DNA of 64,000 bases from Eutypella sp. D-1 (taxonomy: Eukaryota; Ascomycota; Sordariomycetes; Xylariales; Diatrypaceae). The notes beneath the pieces are model-generated. The model was not told the DNA's origin, searched no databases, and was given only the letters and a program-made list of their open reading frames with translations. The position numbers and the translations under genes were made by a program. Below, in pieces: positions 12,183 to 24,379 of this stretch (position 1 is its first letter; the number at the start of each line of letters is the position of its first letter). The stretch is from contig JAJTTP010000008.1 in the NCBI GenBank assembly GCA_023313575.1, positions 744,001 to 808,000 on the forward strand, written 5' to 3'.

Positions 12183-15100
12183 TAAACGTTTATTAAATAA
12201 TTAACGGGTTTTTATATGTTTTCGGAGTTATTATATTTTTTCTATTTAACTTTATATTTTATTCGTTCATTTTTTATTTACATATTTAAGATTTGTTTTA
12301 TTTCGTATTTATTTGTTTTTATTTCGACGTTATTTTGTTTTATTTTTATAACATTTATATAACGGCTGGTCTATTCCTAACTATTAATCCAGTTAAAGGG
12401 TTTATATTAATAAAAATATTAAGGTTTTAAGCAATAAATAATTACGTTTAATAATAATAATAAAAAAAGTACTTTAAATAATTAAGTTATATTATAAGCT
12501 AAAAAGCTTAAAAATTATTTAAGAAAAAAGTAATAAACGTAATTATATATTATTTATATCCTTTATTTTTAATATTAAAATATATGGTTATTATTAAATT
12601 ATTAGGATCGCATCCGAATATAACAATCTAATATCGTTAAAATTATTACCGATCTAACCGATCCTTCCTGGTCGTATGGCGCATATGGCTTATTTTAATA
12701 TGGCTATCTCTTTCTCCAGAACTTAAGTTAGGGATCTTTTCTTACTGTGTTAGCCCCATTAGGCCTAATGGCCCGACCGGTTATAACAGTTTATATTTAT
12801 TACGTCCTTAAGTAAGGAAATATAAAAAATTAAATAAATTTTAATTTTTAATAATAAATCTAATTCGTAATTATTTTTTAATGTTTTTTTAATAATTAAG
12901 TACGGTCCGATATATTTATAATCGAGTTTTTTATTAAGTCGTTTTATCGTGATATTTTTTATAATTAAATAAATTATATTCTTTTCCGAAAAAGTTAATC
13001 CTTTTAACCTTTTTTAGTTATAATATCGGCTTATTCGTTAACGTATAAGTTTAAATTTTTCCTTTATTTTTTTATATAATTATTTAAATCGTTTTAATAT
13101 TAACATGGTTTTAATATTATCCGGTCCTTTTTTATAAACATTTTAATAAACGTTTAAAATAAATCCGAAATTAGCGTTAATAAATATTATTCGTATATTT
13201 TTATAATAAATTATGTTATAAGTTAATTATGCGATAAATAATTATTTAACTTAATTATTTTATTTATAATTAATATATTATCGAAAATAAGTTTTTAATA
13301 TTTAATTAATTTGTTTTATTTATTTATTTATTTAAAATTTAAAAGCTGTTATAAATTTAAGGTTTAATTTTAATCTTATTATAAAACTTTATTAAAATTT
13401 CGATATAAATATTATTTTTTTATCGGAAATAATTTCGAATATAAGGCCGTATATTACTATAATATGTTATAAAAAAATATATGCCATTTATTTTACGTCG
13501 GTATTTTCGTTATATAAAATAAAATAAAAAATTTTTATAAATCGGTTAACGATTATAAATATATTATTATAACCGTTATATATTATTAAATCTTTTAATA
13601 TCGGTAATTTAATAATAAAATTAAATATAATAAATTTTTATAATTGTTTATTAATTAATAATAGTTATAGTTTTTTATAAAATTTATATCGTTTTATTTT
13701 AATTTTTCCGCATATATTATATCGTCGTCGTATTCGTTATATTATTAATTTTATTTTATCAAATATATAAATCCGTTATAATCGTTTAAAGATTTTATAA
13801 TCTTTTAAATATCCGTATAAAAGATATTTATAAATCTTTTATATTAATTATTCCTATAGTTTTCGTAATACTTATAATTTTTTTATTTACTTTTCTATTA
13901 ATAATTCGTTATTATGTTATTCGATTTATTTATATAGGTTATTTTAAATAATTTTAATAATAATAATTTATTATTATTTTAAATATCTTTTTAACGTTTA
14001 TCGGAATACCGCGTATTTAATTAATATATATTTTTTTTCCATAATAAGTTACTTATTAATAGTATTTATTTATCCATTTTTTAATCCTTTTTTATAAATA
14101 ATAATATAATCGAATTCCGTAAAATATTTGGCGTATCGTAATTATTTTCCGTTAAAAGCTTAAGTAATAAAAAAGTATATAATGTTTTTATGGTCGGTAT
14201 AAATTTTAATTTAATGCATATTTTTTATAAAATAATATTTAAATTTTTTAAATACGTTAATAATAGTAAAAAATTCTTTATTATAAATTAAATAATTAAG
14301 TTCGGTTTTAATTAATTTATAAAAATAAAATACGATAAAGTATAATTTTCTTTTTTTATCTCGTTATTTAATTTATATTCCGAAAGCATAATCCGAAACG
14401 TTAATCTTTAATTTAACGGGTTTTTTAAAATCGTACATAATAAGTATTAATTCGTTAATAATAACGTTTTTTAATTTTTTAAAAAATCTATATACTTTAT
14501 TAATTTATATAAACCGTTTATCCTTTTTTATTAATTTTGTAAAAGGTATTATAATATATTTAAATCGTTATATAAATTTCCGATAATAATTTGTTAAACC
14601 GAAAAAAGTTTATATTTTTTTTATATTAATAAACACTTTTTAATTCTTAATAGTTGCGATTTTTTTAAAGTTTATTTTAATATATTCGGGGGTAATAATA
14701 TATCTGAAAAATTCCACTTCTTATATATAAAATACATTTTTTTTAAGTTTTATTAATAAGTTAACGTTTTATAATATTTATAATACCTTATATACATATT
14801 TTTCGTGCTATTTTTTTAAATTTAAATAAATAAAAATATCGTTAAAATAATAAATAACGAAAATATTAAAATATTTTTATAAAATATGGTTAATTATATG
14901 TTAAAATAATATTAATACATTAATTAATCTAAAAAATATAATTAAATATTTAAATAAGCCGTATTTCGTTTTAAAAACTGTTTTTTATTCGTTTCCAGGT
15001 TTAATTTTAATATAATAATACTTATCCTTAAGGTTTAAGGTAATAAATTATTTAATTCCGTATAAACGGTTTTTTATTTTAATAATAAATAATAACGGTA

Positions 15101-17860
15101 TCCGGTTTTTTATAATAATTTCGTTTAATTATCGGTAATTAATTATTAATCGTAATTTACCGTTTTTTTTCGGCATAAATATAATCGGATATCCGGCTAA
15201 TAATTTTAATCGTTAAATATATCTTTTCGTTAACTTATTTTTAAGGTATTTTTATAATTTTTTAATTTTAATTTCGTTAAAGTTATAAATTTTATAAAAT
15301 CGTAATATTTTTCTTTTTATAAAAATAATCTTATGATCTTATTTGCTATATTATAATAATCCTTTTTTAAATTTTTCGCAAAACATTTTATCGTATTAAT
15401 AGTATTACGGTAACATATTACGTATTTATAATAATATAATTATTTCTTTTTTTAAAATATTATTAAAAAAACGGAATTATTATTAAATAAATGTAATAAT
15501 TTATTTAATCCTTTTTTTATATCCTTTTTTTTAATTTATCGTATTTTTTTAATAAGGTTTTTATCGTATCCTTATGCCCGTATTTGTTATCTGTTAAATA
15601 TTAAAATCTTTTTTTTAAGTTATTATCGGTTTTTAAAAAATAAAAAAATATTATTTAACCAATTTTCTAATTAATTAATAAATTATATTAATATAATTAT
15701 AATTGCTTAAAGATTATATTATATCTTTTTAAAAACATAATATCGAAAATAACATTTTATTTTTATTTTTCGATATATACGTCGAATTAATCGGTTTCCC
15801 GTAATATTTTTTTTTCGTTATATTAAAAAATATAACTTTTAGTTTTTAATATATTATAAAAATATTATTTTTTTTTATAATAATTATAACTTATTATATA
15901 GTTTTAAAGTTATATAATTATTTTTAATTCCGTTATTTATTATAACGGTATACCAGTTATTTTTAACTTTTATTCGTATTATAATGTATCCGTATTATTT
16001 TTAAGCTTTTAAAATAGCTTATAAATATCGTATTACGTTTTTAAGCCTTATTATACCGTTTTATAACTTTAATATAAACGGCTTTATCCTTTTAAATCCT
16101 TACCGTAAATTTATACGGCGTTATATAAATTATTATAATGTTTTTTTTCGCTAAATTCTTTTTATATATACGGTTATTTTTTTATTATTAATTTTTCATA
16201 AAAATATTTAAAGTTAATTTTATTAAAGGTTATTCTTTTTAATAAATTTTTATAAATGTATAAATTAACGTTTAATAGCTTATTTTTTTAATATCGGATT
16301 TTATATTTTTATTATTCGATTTTATTCCGAATTTTTATAACTTTTAATATTTAATATATATATTTGTTATAATAATATATTTAATATCCTCCGGGGTAAA
16401 ATATCTTTTTTAACCATTTTTAATTATATAGTACGCAGTTAACGTAATATATAATTTCTTTATACCATTATCGATCGGTTTCGTTTCTTTTTTATTATAA
16501 AAAATCGAATCTTTTTTTAACTATTTATTTAATTCGGTTAACGATACCGATTTTTCGTTCTTTATGTTAATAATATTTATATTTTCGGTAATTAATAAAA
16601 TATTTTAAAAAATACGGCGTCCGGGTTTAAATTTTTTAATTAATAAATTTATTTTAATTACGAAATTATTATAAATAAATTTTTAATTATTATTTTTTAA
16701 AACGTTATTAAAATCGTTTAACGTAAATACCGTATATTTTTTATAGTTTATAATTTTATCGTTTTTTAAACTAATTAATTAATCGTTTTATTTTTTCTTT
16801 TTTTATAAAATAAACTTTTACGAAAGCTTTTTTTTTATCGTTATTAAAGTATTTATTTTATTATTACTGGCATTATCGTTTTATTACGGCTTAAATTAAT
16901 CGTTTAAATTTTTATAACCTTTATTAATAAATATTATTATCCGAGTATATACGGCGGATTATTCCGAACGTTTTTCCACCGGTAAAAGGTTATTTTTTTT
17001 CGGGTATAGGTTTTTAATTTTTATTTTATTTAAATCCTTTATATTCTTTTTTAAAATGTTTTATTTTACCATAATTATAGCATTTCATATATCGTTTATT
17101 TTATCGTATTATATTAAGTAATATAAATCTTAATGCCATCCCGTAAAATATATCGGTAAGCTTTTAATCTTAAATCTTATTATTTTAATATTTTTTAAAT
17201 CTTTTAAATATATAATATTCTTTTTTTTTATTATCGTTTAAATTATTTATTATCGATTTTAATTATTAAAATAATAAATTTATTAAAAGCGCTTAATTTA
17301 TTTTACGTAATAATCTTATCTTTAATTAAATCCTTAAATCCTTAATAAAACATATTAATAAAAAATTTATCGTCGATTTAATCTGTTTTAGTAATAAATT
17401 ATTTAAATTACGCGGCATATATATAAGCTGTTTTTTTTTATTTAAAACTTAAAAATTATTACGTAATAGCTCGGGCTTTATCCGGGTTTTTATAATTAAT
17501 TTTTACCTTTTTTATAAAATTCTTATACTTTTCGAAAAAACATTTAATTTCTGTAATTTCTTTTTTCCATTTTTATAAAGGTATTTAAAATAGGTTTAAA
17601 CCATTAAGTTATTTTTTTAATAAAATATAAAATAATGTTAAAAATTTTATTAACTTCCGTAATTATTATATAACGTTATTAATATAAATAAGTTACGGCT
17701 GTAATAAAAAAAGGTTATACGGGGGTAATGCTATTATAAGGTTTAAATTTTTTAAACTTAAATTTAACGGGTGTAATTTTTTAAATTACGGTTATAATTA
17801 CCGTTTATTCGATTCGTTCGATCCGTTTAAATAAAAAATTAATAATTTATTAAAAGTTTT
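12183..17860 (-). pseudogene. Gypsy gag-pol fossil with chromodomain
   Basis: On the minus strand and allowing TAA/TAG for former Gln/Trp codons, these are readable. A zinc knuckle (Cys-Tyr-Asn, then a Cys-to-Tyr change, GKIKHFKKE) lies near 17043-17105. RT is near 14965-15215, with AGYPIIFMPKKNGKLRLI followed by NYRQLNE and later KNRIPLL. RNase H is near 14120-14460 (INVSDYAFGI, FKYYF, IYTDHKNI). Integrase is near 13400-13900 (NGYNNIFIIVNRFIKI, EIISDKKIIFISKF, a D-x-D series). The integrase tail is near 12795-12990 (KLDYKYIGPY, FYISLLKD). A chromodomain lies at ~12210-12350 (KYEIKQIL, KYKVKQK). The frame between tail and chromodomain is split by the solo LTR. Stops are everywhere, so nothing is functional. 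Confidence 0.85.
12358..12788 (-). mobile_element. Solo LTR (copy B) inserted in gypsy pol
   Basis: A 431-bp LTR of the same family and orientation as the host gypsy element, flanked by attta (12353-12357) and gttta (12789-12793). This is a 5-bp duplication differing by one RIP-type G-to-A change. Deleting the LTR and one repeat rejoins the pol frame between the integrase tail (SLLKDVININ) and the chromodomain lead-in (VIKIKQNNVEI). It is therefore an insertion that later lost its body by LTR-LTR recombination. Its distal part (12600-12788) is the least mutated of the three same-orientation copies, suggesting later arrival. Confidence 0.88.
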
Positions 17861-17927
17861 AGCTTAAAAAATATAATATCAAATATTATTTAAAATTAAT
17901 AATATTATTAAATAAAAGCTTATAACG

Positions 17928-18355
17928 TATAACGGCTGGTTTATTTTTAATTATTAATCTAATCGAGGGGTTTATATTAATAAAAGTATTAAGGTTTTAA
18001 GTAATAAATAATTATATTTAATAATAATAATAAAAATGCTTTAAATAACTAAGTTATATTATAAATTAAAAAGTTTAAAAATTATTTTAAAAAAAAGTAA
18101 TAAACGTAATTATATATTATTTATATCCTTTATTCTTAATATTAAAATATATAGTTATTATTAAATCGTTAAGATCGCATCCGAATATAACGATTTAATA
18201 TTATTAAGATTATTACCGATTTAACCAATTTTTCCTAATCGTGTAACGTATATGGCTTACTTTAATATGGCTATCTTTTTCTTTAAAACTTAAGTTAAGG
18301 ATTTTTTCTTACTGTATTAGCCCCATTAGGCCTAATGGCCCGACCGGTTATAATA
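17928..18355 (-). repeat. Right (5') LTR of gypsy element (copy C)
   Basis: About 428 bp, pairing with 11073-11502. It is intermediate in RIP load: the end near 18300-18350 still keeps GC-rich words such as gccccattaggcctaatgg. Confidence 0.85.
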
Positions 18356-18457
18356 ACCGGGTTTATAATATATTTTAAATCCTTTACGGAAATATTAAAT
18401 AATTTTTAACCTTTAGCCCGAAATAACCGGTTAAAAACTTTAATAATATAAATTATA

Positions 18458-18856
18458 TGTTATAACCTGGCTAGGTCATTGGGCCTAAATAGGATTAGCA
18501 CAAACAATCCCTAACCATGGCACTGGAAGGAACAGCCACGATAAGATAAGCCATATTTAGGTCACGTGATAAGGAGGATAGCCAGGATAGCTGGGGTAAC
18601 CAGCTATCCTAACGATTTAACATCTAATATTATATTCCGGTATTAGGAATAAAAGATATAAATAATATATAATTACGTTTATTACTATTTTTTTAAATAA
18701 TTTTTAAATTTATTAATTTATAATATAATTTAATTATTTAAAATACTTTTTTATTATTATTATTAAACGTAATTACTTATTACTTAAAACCTTAGCACTT
18801 TTATTAATATAAACCCTTTAACTAGACTAATAGTTAAGAATAAACCGGCCGTCACA
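18458..18856 (+). mobile_element. Solo LTR (copy D), opposite orientation, half RIP-mutated
   Basis: A 399-bp inverted relative of copies A-C, beginning TGTTATAACC and ending GTCACA, flanked by ttata (18453-18457) and ttatg (18857-18861), a 5-bp duplication with one RIP-type change. The half next to 18458-18610 has normal composition, while the half toward 18856 is A/T-converted. The spared half differs clearly from the A-C copies and probably represents another subfamily. Confidence 0.82.
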
Positions 18857-20439
18857 TTATGTTAAAATTAATAATTTCCGTTAGCTTATTTTTTATAATT
18901 ATATATTAATTTTTCCCCCCGGTTTTAATTAACTTTTATTTTATTTTCCTGCGTTTTAATAAATAGCCCCGATTAACCTTATTTTTAAATATTAATAATA
19001 ACCGTAATTAATTAAAAACCTTTAATTTAAGCTTTAAATATTATGTAATATATTAACGGTTTTAATTAACCTTTTATTATTAAAATAATTATATTTTTTT
19101 ATTAATATTTAGCTTTTTAATAATATAAAATATTTATATTAATATTTTTACCTTTTACGTTATTTATTATATTTTAATTATCCTTTTTTTAAATTATTAT
19201 TTAAACTATTTGCCTTAATTTATAAAATATAATTAATAACCTTTTAAATAACTTTATTTAATAATAAAAAAGGATAACCGGATTATTTTTTAAAAGAAAA
19301 TTTAAATAATTTTTATATTAATTTTCGGCGCTACTTTTTTCTTTTCTTTAAATAATTACTTTAAATAAAGGATTAAAGTTTATAAATATTTTAAAAAATT
19401 ATAATTTCTTTTATTAAACGGCGTTTAAACTTATCCCGGGATTTAATTTATTATTAAAATAAACTTTTATACTTATTAATAATTAATAGGAATAAATTTA
19501 TTATATTATTTTATTAGTTAATATTTTAAATAAATTATATTTATTAATTATTATAAAATAATTTAAAAAAGCTTAAAATAAAAAAAATAACTATACGGGA
19601 AAAGTTTATAATATTTTAAAAAATAAATTTTGGTTTTTTTTAACGTATGTTATATTAATAGTATTCGATAAACGTAATTTTACGTTATATTTTTAATTAT
19701 GTTTTTAAAACGTATAATATTATATTTCTTTTATAACGTCGTTTATTATTTAATATTTACCGATATATATTTTACTATAAAGTATTATTTTAATACCGAA
19801 TAAAATAAGATTTAATATTATTATAATTAAAATTTTATAACTTTTTTTAATATTAAAATGAAAAACGCCGGTAAAAATAATTTAAAAATATTATAAATTA
19901 TACTTAATAAACTTTTATTATATTAAAAAGTATTAAAATTAAATTGTAACAAAAAAAATAACTAATTATTGTTATTTACCGGGCTTATTAAACGGTTTTT
20001 TAATTTTAAAAACTTAATAAATAAATTACGGGCCTTAATTAATATTTATAAAGTTAAAAAAAAACTAATTAATATATAATTAATAAAAATAATAACGATA
20101 ATAATAATAATAATAACGTTTTTTATATTAACCGTAAATATTACCGAAATAATAAAAGTAAAAAATATTATTAAACAAAACCCCGATTAATAATAAAAAC
20201 ATAAATATTAAATATATATAAAAAAAGAGATATTAATTTTTTAAGCATTTAAAAAAAAACGTAAAAAAGTAAAAGTATAATAAAAAGTTAAAAAAATATC
20301 CCGACGCAATAATTATATTATTTTTTTTTATAAAATACGAAAAAAATAAATTTAACCCGGATTAAAAAAAAGAAAAAAAAATACGGCGGAATATTTTAAC
20401 TATTCGGATAACGGGTAATATTTTACGGTTATTTATTTA

Positions 20440-23110
20440 TTTAATTAAGTTTTTTAATATTAAATTAATCTTTTTTTATCGATTATAAAAAGTAACGCCC
20501 CCGATATTATATTTATTTTAAATAAATATATTAAAAACGTGTTTTAAAAAATTATACCGGATATAGGTATTATTAAAATATTTATTACCGGAAAAAATAA
20601 TATTTAATTAATAATTAAAATTAAATAAAAATCGTATAAAAAATAAATATCTGTTTCGGAAATAAGCCCCGTATTAAATTATTTAATATAATTTCGGTTA
20701 ATACTTTTTTCGATTAAAACAATTTTTACGTAATAAAAATAAATACTTTATTTTTAATATTAATTAAAAACATAAATCGATTTAATATATATTTTAATAA
20801 CGTTATTAATTAATTAATCGATAAAAACGGTATAATAATTAACGTTATTTAAAAATAAAATTACTTAAAATTTATATATATTTCGGACATTTATTTATTA
20901 ATAAATTATATAACTTTTTAAATAAAATAAAATATAATATCGAAATTAACGTTTTTAAAAAACTTAATAAGTTTTATTATTATTATGAAATTTAAAAAAA
21001 TAAATTTTAATTTTAAAGTAATTATTAATATAATATATTTAAATAAAAAACTTATTTTTTACGTTATTAACGTAATTATAAAGTTTTAAATAATACGTTT
21101 TATAAAACATCTATTAATTAAAAAAATATTAAATCGATACGTATTTAAAACCCCCGGATATTATTACTTATAATGCCGGTACGAATTTTAATAATATTAA
21201 ATTCCGTAATAAAATACGTTTTATTAACATTATTTATTATTAAATAGTAATAAAAATATATTAATTTATCGGTAAAAAAGGTATTATAGTTTTATCCGTA
21301 AAGCTTATAAAATTATTATAAAAAAATTTAAAAATATTAAATTAAAAATATTACGTTTATAAATAATAATAATAATAATTAATAATATAATTAATTTTAA
21401 CGGTTTTATTTATTTTATTAATTTTTAAAACTTATTTTTAAATTAATATAAATTTACTTTTTATTTTTATATAAACTTAAAAAGCTTAAGTAATATAAAA
21501 AGCTATAATAAAAGTTAAAAAAAATTAAAGTATAAAAATCGGTTTAAAACGCGTTAAATATTAAAAATAGCCCGAATATTTAAAGAATATTTTTAAGATT
21601 TTTTTTTAAATAACGAAATATTTATATATAAAAAAAAAGGATAAAAAAACCTTTTTAAAGTTATTATAGTTATTAATAAAAACGTAACGGTAAACTTAAA
21701 AGTAATAAAAAGTATAATAACTTTTTATAATTTATATATTAAGCCTTATATTTAATTAAAGGAAATACTTAATTAAAAGGAATTAATAATAATCGTTAAT
21801 AATAAAATTAAAATAATACGGATACATTTTTAATACGTTAATATTAAAAAAAAATTAATAAAGTATTAATATTTAGGTTAAAAGTAAATAAAAAGATTAT
21901 AATATTAAAATTTTTTTAAAACTTCCGATTTTAAAAAATTAAACGTTTTATTTAAAAAATGCATTTTATAACTTAAAATATATAACTTTATTATACATTA
22001 AAGTATAATAATTTTTAAATTAAAAATAATTTGTAAAATAAAAAATAAAATATTTTATTATTATATAGAAAATTATAATTAATTATTTAAAGCTATAAAA
22101 ATCCCGATAAAATTTTTATTATAATTTACGTACTTATTATTTAATAAATTAATTAACGTTTTATTTTACGGCTTAAAAAGATAAACATTATAATATAAAA
22201 TATTATTATAATTTATATTTAATTTAAAACGTTAATATTAAAAATTATTTTTATATAATTATTTATTAAATTAAAAAATAAATAGCCCGAAAAAATATTA
22301 TTATATATTATTAAATTATTATATAAATTTATAAAATTAAAAACTTATTAATTAAAACCTTATTTATAATATTATTAATAAAAACTACATATAAAATTAT
22401 TAACTTTTAACTTTTATTTATTAATATTAAACTTAAAACTATTTAAAATTACGGGATTTTAAATAAATAATACGTTTAATATCGGAATTACGGACTTTTT
22501 AACTTTAAAAAATAAAGTATTTATTAAAGTAAAAATTAAAATATATTTATAAAAATAAGTTGACCGAAAACTTTAACGGTTTATAAATTATTATACGCGA
22601 ATATAAAATAATTATTATATAAACAAAATAAACCGAAAAGTTAAAACTTTTAAATATAAAAATATTCTTTTTTAAAACTAATAAAAAAGTACGTTAAGTA
22701 ATAAATATATAAAGTTTATATCGTTTTTATTTATTAATTAAAAATTATTTTTAATTATTTTATAATAATATAATATATTAAACGTTAAAATTAAATAGTA
22801 AATAAATAATAAAAACCGTAAATTTAATTATATCGAATTAAATTTTACGAAATTAAAATTATACATATTTATTAATAAGTTATTTATTAATAATAAAAAT
22901 ATAAACTTATAAATCGGATATTTTATTATTTTAAATAATAAAAAGTTAAAAAATTATAATAATAAATTAAATATTAAAAGTAATATTATTTATTAATTAT
23001 TAATTAAATATAAACGTATTACCCGTAACGTTTTAATTAATAAAATATATAATATAATTTAAAGTTTTAATAAAAAATATATTTTATATTATACGTTTAA
23101 TATTATTTTA
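20440..23110 (+). pseudogene. Copia-type pol fossil (integrase, RT, RNase H)
   Basis: Plus-strand reading, allowing RIP stops. The integrase core is near 21147-21360 (KPPDIITYNAGTNF, then ~30 codons later IGK and an RKAYKIIIK stretch). The integrase-tail and linker region near 21560-21760 has YLYIKKKG, FKVI and IKPY. The late RT and RNase H-like part is near 22490-22960 (DFLTLKNKVFIKVKIK, NFTKLKLYIF, QIGYFIIL, CKRITR-type words). The arrangement integrase before RT is the Ty1/copia order. No open frame survives. The 5' gag part (10582-11072 and around 18360-20400) is too degraded for me to read. Confidence 0.75.
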
Positions 23111-23462
23111 ATATATTTATCGTTTCCCCGGGCTTTATTAATTTTATATACCTATTTTTATTTATATTAATAAAAAAAATAATCGATTTAATAACGTTAC
23201 GGCAGTTTTATAAAAATAAAAAAATTAACGATATTTAATAAATTTATAATACTTATAATCTTATTAATATTATAACGAAAACCATTTTTAATAAAGTTAT
23301 AAAAACGTTTATCGAAAATAATTAAATTACTTTAAAATTAAAAAAATAAATAAAATAAAAATAATATTATTAATATTTATTATTTATTTATTTATTTATT
23401 CGTTTATTTTTTATTTTAATAACATTTTATAATTAATTAATTACGAAAAAAAATAAAATAAA

Positions 23463-23664
23463 TATTAATTATTAATAATTATTAATATAAACCTATATAT
23501 TAATAAAAAGTACTTATATACTTATTTCCCGTTTATGTAAAAATACGGGCTTCGCCTATATCCTTTTTAAATAAATAGATAAACCTTAAACCGGAATATA
23601 ACACCAGTCTTACCACCTTTTATTCTGTTATTATCTCTTTCCTTTACGTACGTACCTACCAACA
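23463..23664 (+). repeat. Right (3') LTR of copia element
   Basis: Direct repeat of 10385-10581. The internal-side ~100 bp are RIP-converted and the genomic-side ~80 bp (gtcttaccaccttttattctg region) are intact, ending CCAACA and then the ATGGC duplication. Confidence 0.88.
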
Positions 23665-23669
23665 ATGGC

Positions 23670-24379
23670 AGATAGATGACTTTTGATCTCTCGAGGTGTT
23701 GACTTGCTTTATCTCTGAAGCTTCCAAACCTTACTATGTTGCCCCTACGGAGTTCGCGCGCTGCGTAGTATGATCAATCTAATATTAGGCTGATCGCAGA
23801 GATGTGTAAGAAGCATTCCATCATCACCCCATGCTACATAGTACTACCTTGCCGATATCGCCAATCCACCAAGCCCAGAATCAGATGTGAAGTAAGCTAC
23901 ATAGTAGACAGCTATATAGAGGTTTTTCAGATGCGTCAACTGGGGAGTAGATTTTCGATGTTCACAAGGGCGTGTCATGACCTGTCCCGAGTCTTCAAAC
24001 TAGAGTGGCTGTGAATGTAGTCCTCTGAACGAGAGCCGATGTCAATGTTCTGGCCGGTAGCAATTATCACAAGCGGGCTAAGGAAAAACAGAATTAGGCA
24101 GATTCCCCGACAATTTACATGGTATCACAATACATAATATACAGGCCCTCTCTATATAGGCAACTATCTTGGCTAGGTGAGGACCGATCTTGCATGAAAG
24201 ACCCATCCCATCCGTGTGTTCCGGCCCATGTTCCGTTCTTTAGACCTAAGGCAAACAAACCCCCTTTATATAAACCATATCTGCCCGCCTGTCCAGTATA
24301 CGCCGCTGATGCCCGCTAATGCGCGAAAGTAGAACAGAGAACCGTAGCGTACGCATGATCGAATGGGATCGCGCGTGCG
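23670..24379. other. Intergenic right of retrotransposon island
   Basis: Normal base composition resumes immediately after the target duplication. This is 3' flank of the Mgs1 gene. No gene or structured element was seen. Confidence 0.45.

Larger units (their letters stand above)
11073..18355 (-). mobile_element. Ty3/gypsy chromovirus, RIP-degraded, nested in the copia element
   Basis: The LTR pair is 11073-11502 and 17928-18355 (~430 bp each, ends reading TGT...ACA after allowing for RIP). Transcription is on the minus strand: the 5' LTR is the right copy, and a purine tract (AAAAAAAAAAGATCG on the minus strand) adjoins the left, 3' LTR. The flanks read acccg on the left and accgg on the right, an imperfect 5-bp duplication with one mismatch that RIP does not explain. 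Excluding the inserted solo LTR at 12358-12788, the internal region is ~6 kb, normal for a chromovirus. Gag zinc knuckle, RT, RNase H, integrase and chromodomain occur in the canonical order. Confidence 0.88.
10380..23669 (+). mobile_element. Ty1/copia-type LTR retrotransposon, RIP-degraded, with nested insertions
   Basis: The element proper is 10385-23664, flanked by the perfect 5-bp duplication ATGGC at 10380-10384 and 23665-23669. Each LTR is ~200 bp; the left begins TGTTGG and the right ends CCAACA, an inverted hexamer pair. Subtracting the nested pieces leaves ~5.6 kb, a normal full-length size. An A/G tract precedes the right LTR (23440-23456), consistent with a polypurine tract and plus orientation. 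Degraded but readable copia-type integrase and RT/RNase H lie at ~21.15-23.1 kb. RIP has replaced nearly all CA/TG by TA, so no coding capacity remains. The internal sequence is split into 10582-11072, 18356-18457 and 18857-23462 by younger insertions. Confidence 0.9.

Noticed and set aside
12358..18355. Gypsy element bounded by LTR copies B and C
   Set aside because: B has its own 5-bp duplication and interrupts the pol frame, and the chromodomain continues left of B; the true pair is A and C.
10385..23664. A/T-rich block as mitochondrial insertion, centromere core or phage/plasmid
   Set aside because: LTR pairs, target duplications and readable retroelement pol domains on both strands explain the whole block; the A/T bias follows CpA-directed mutation.
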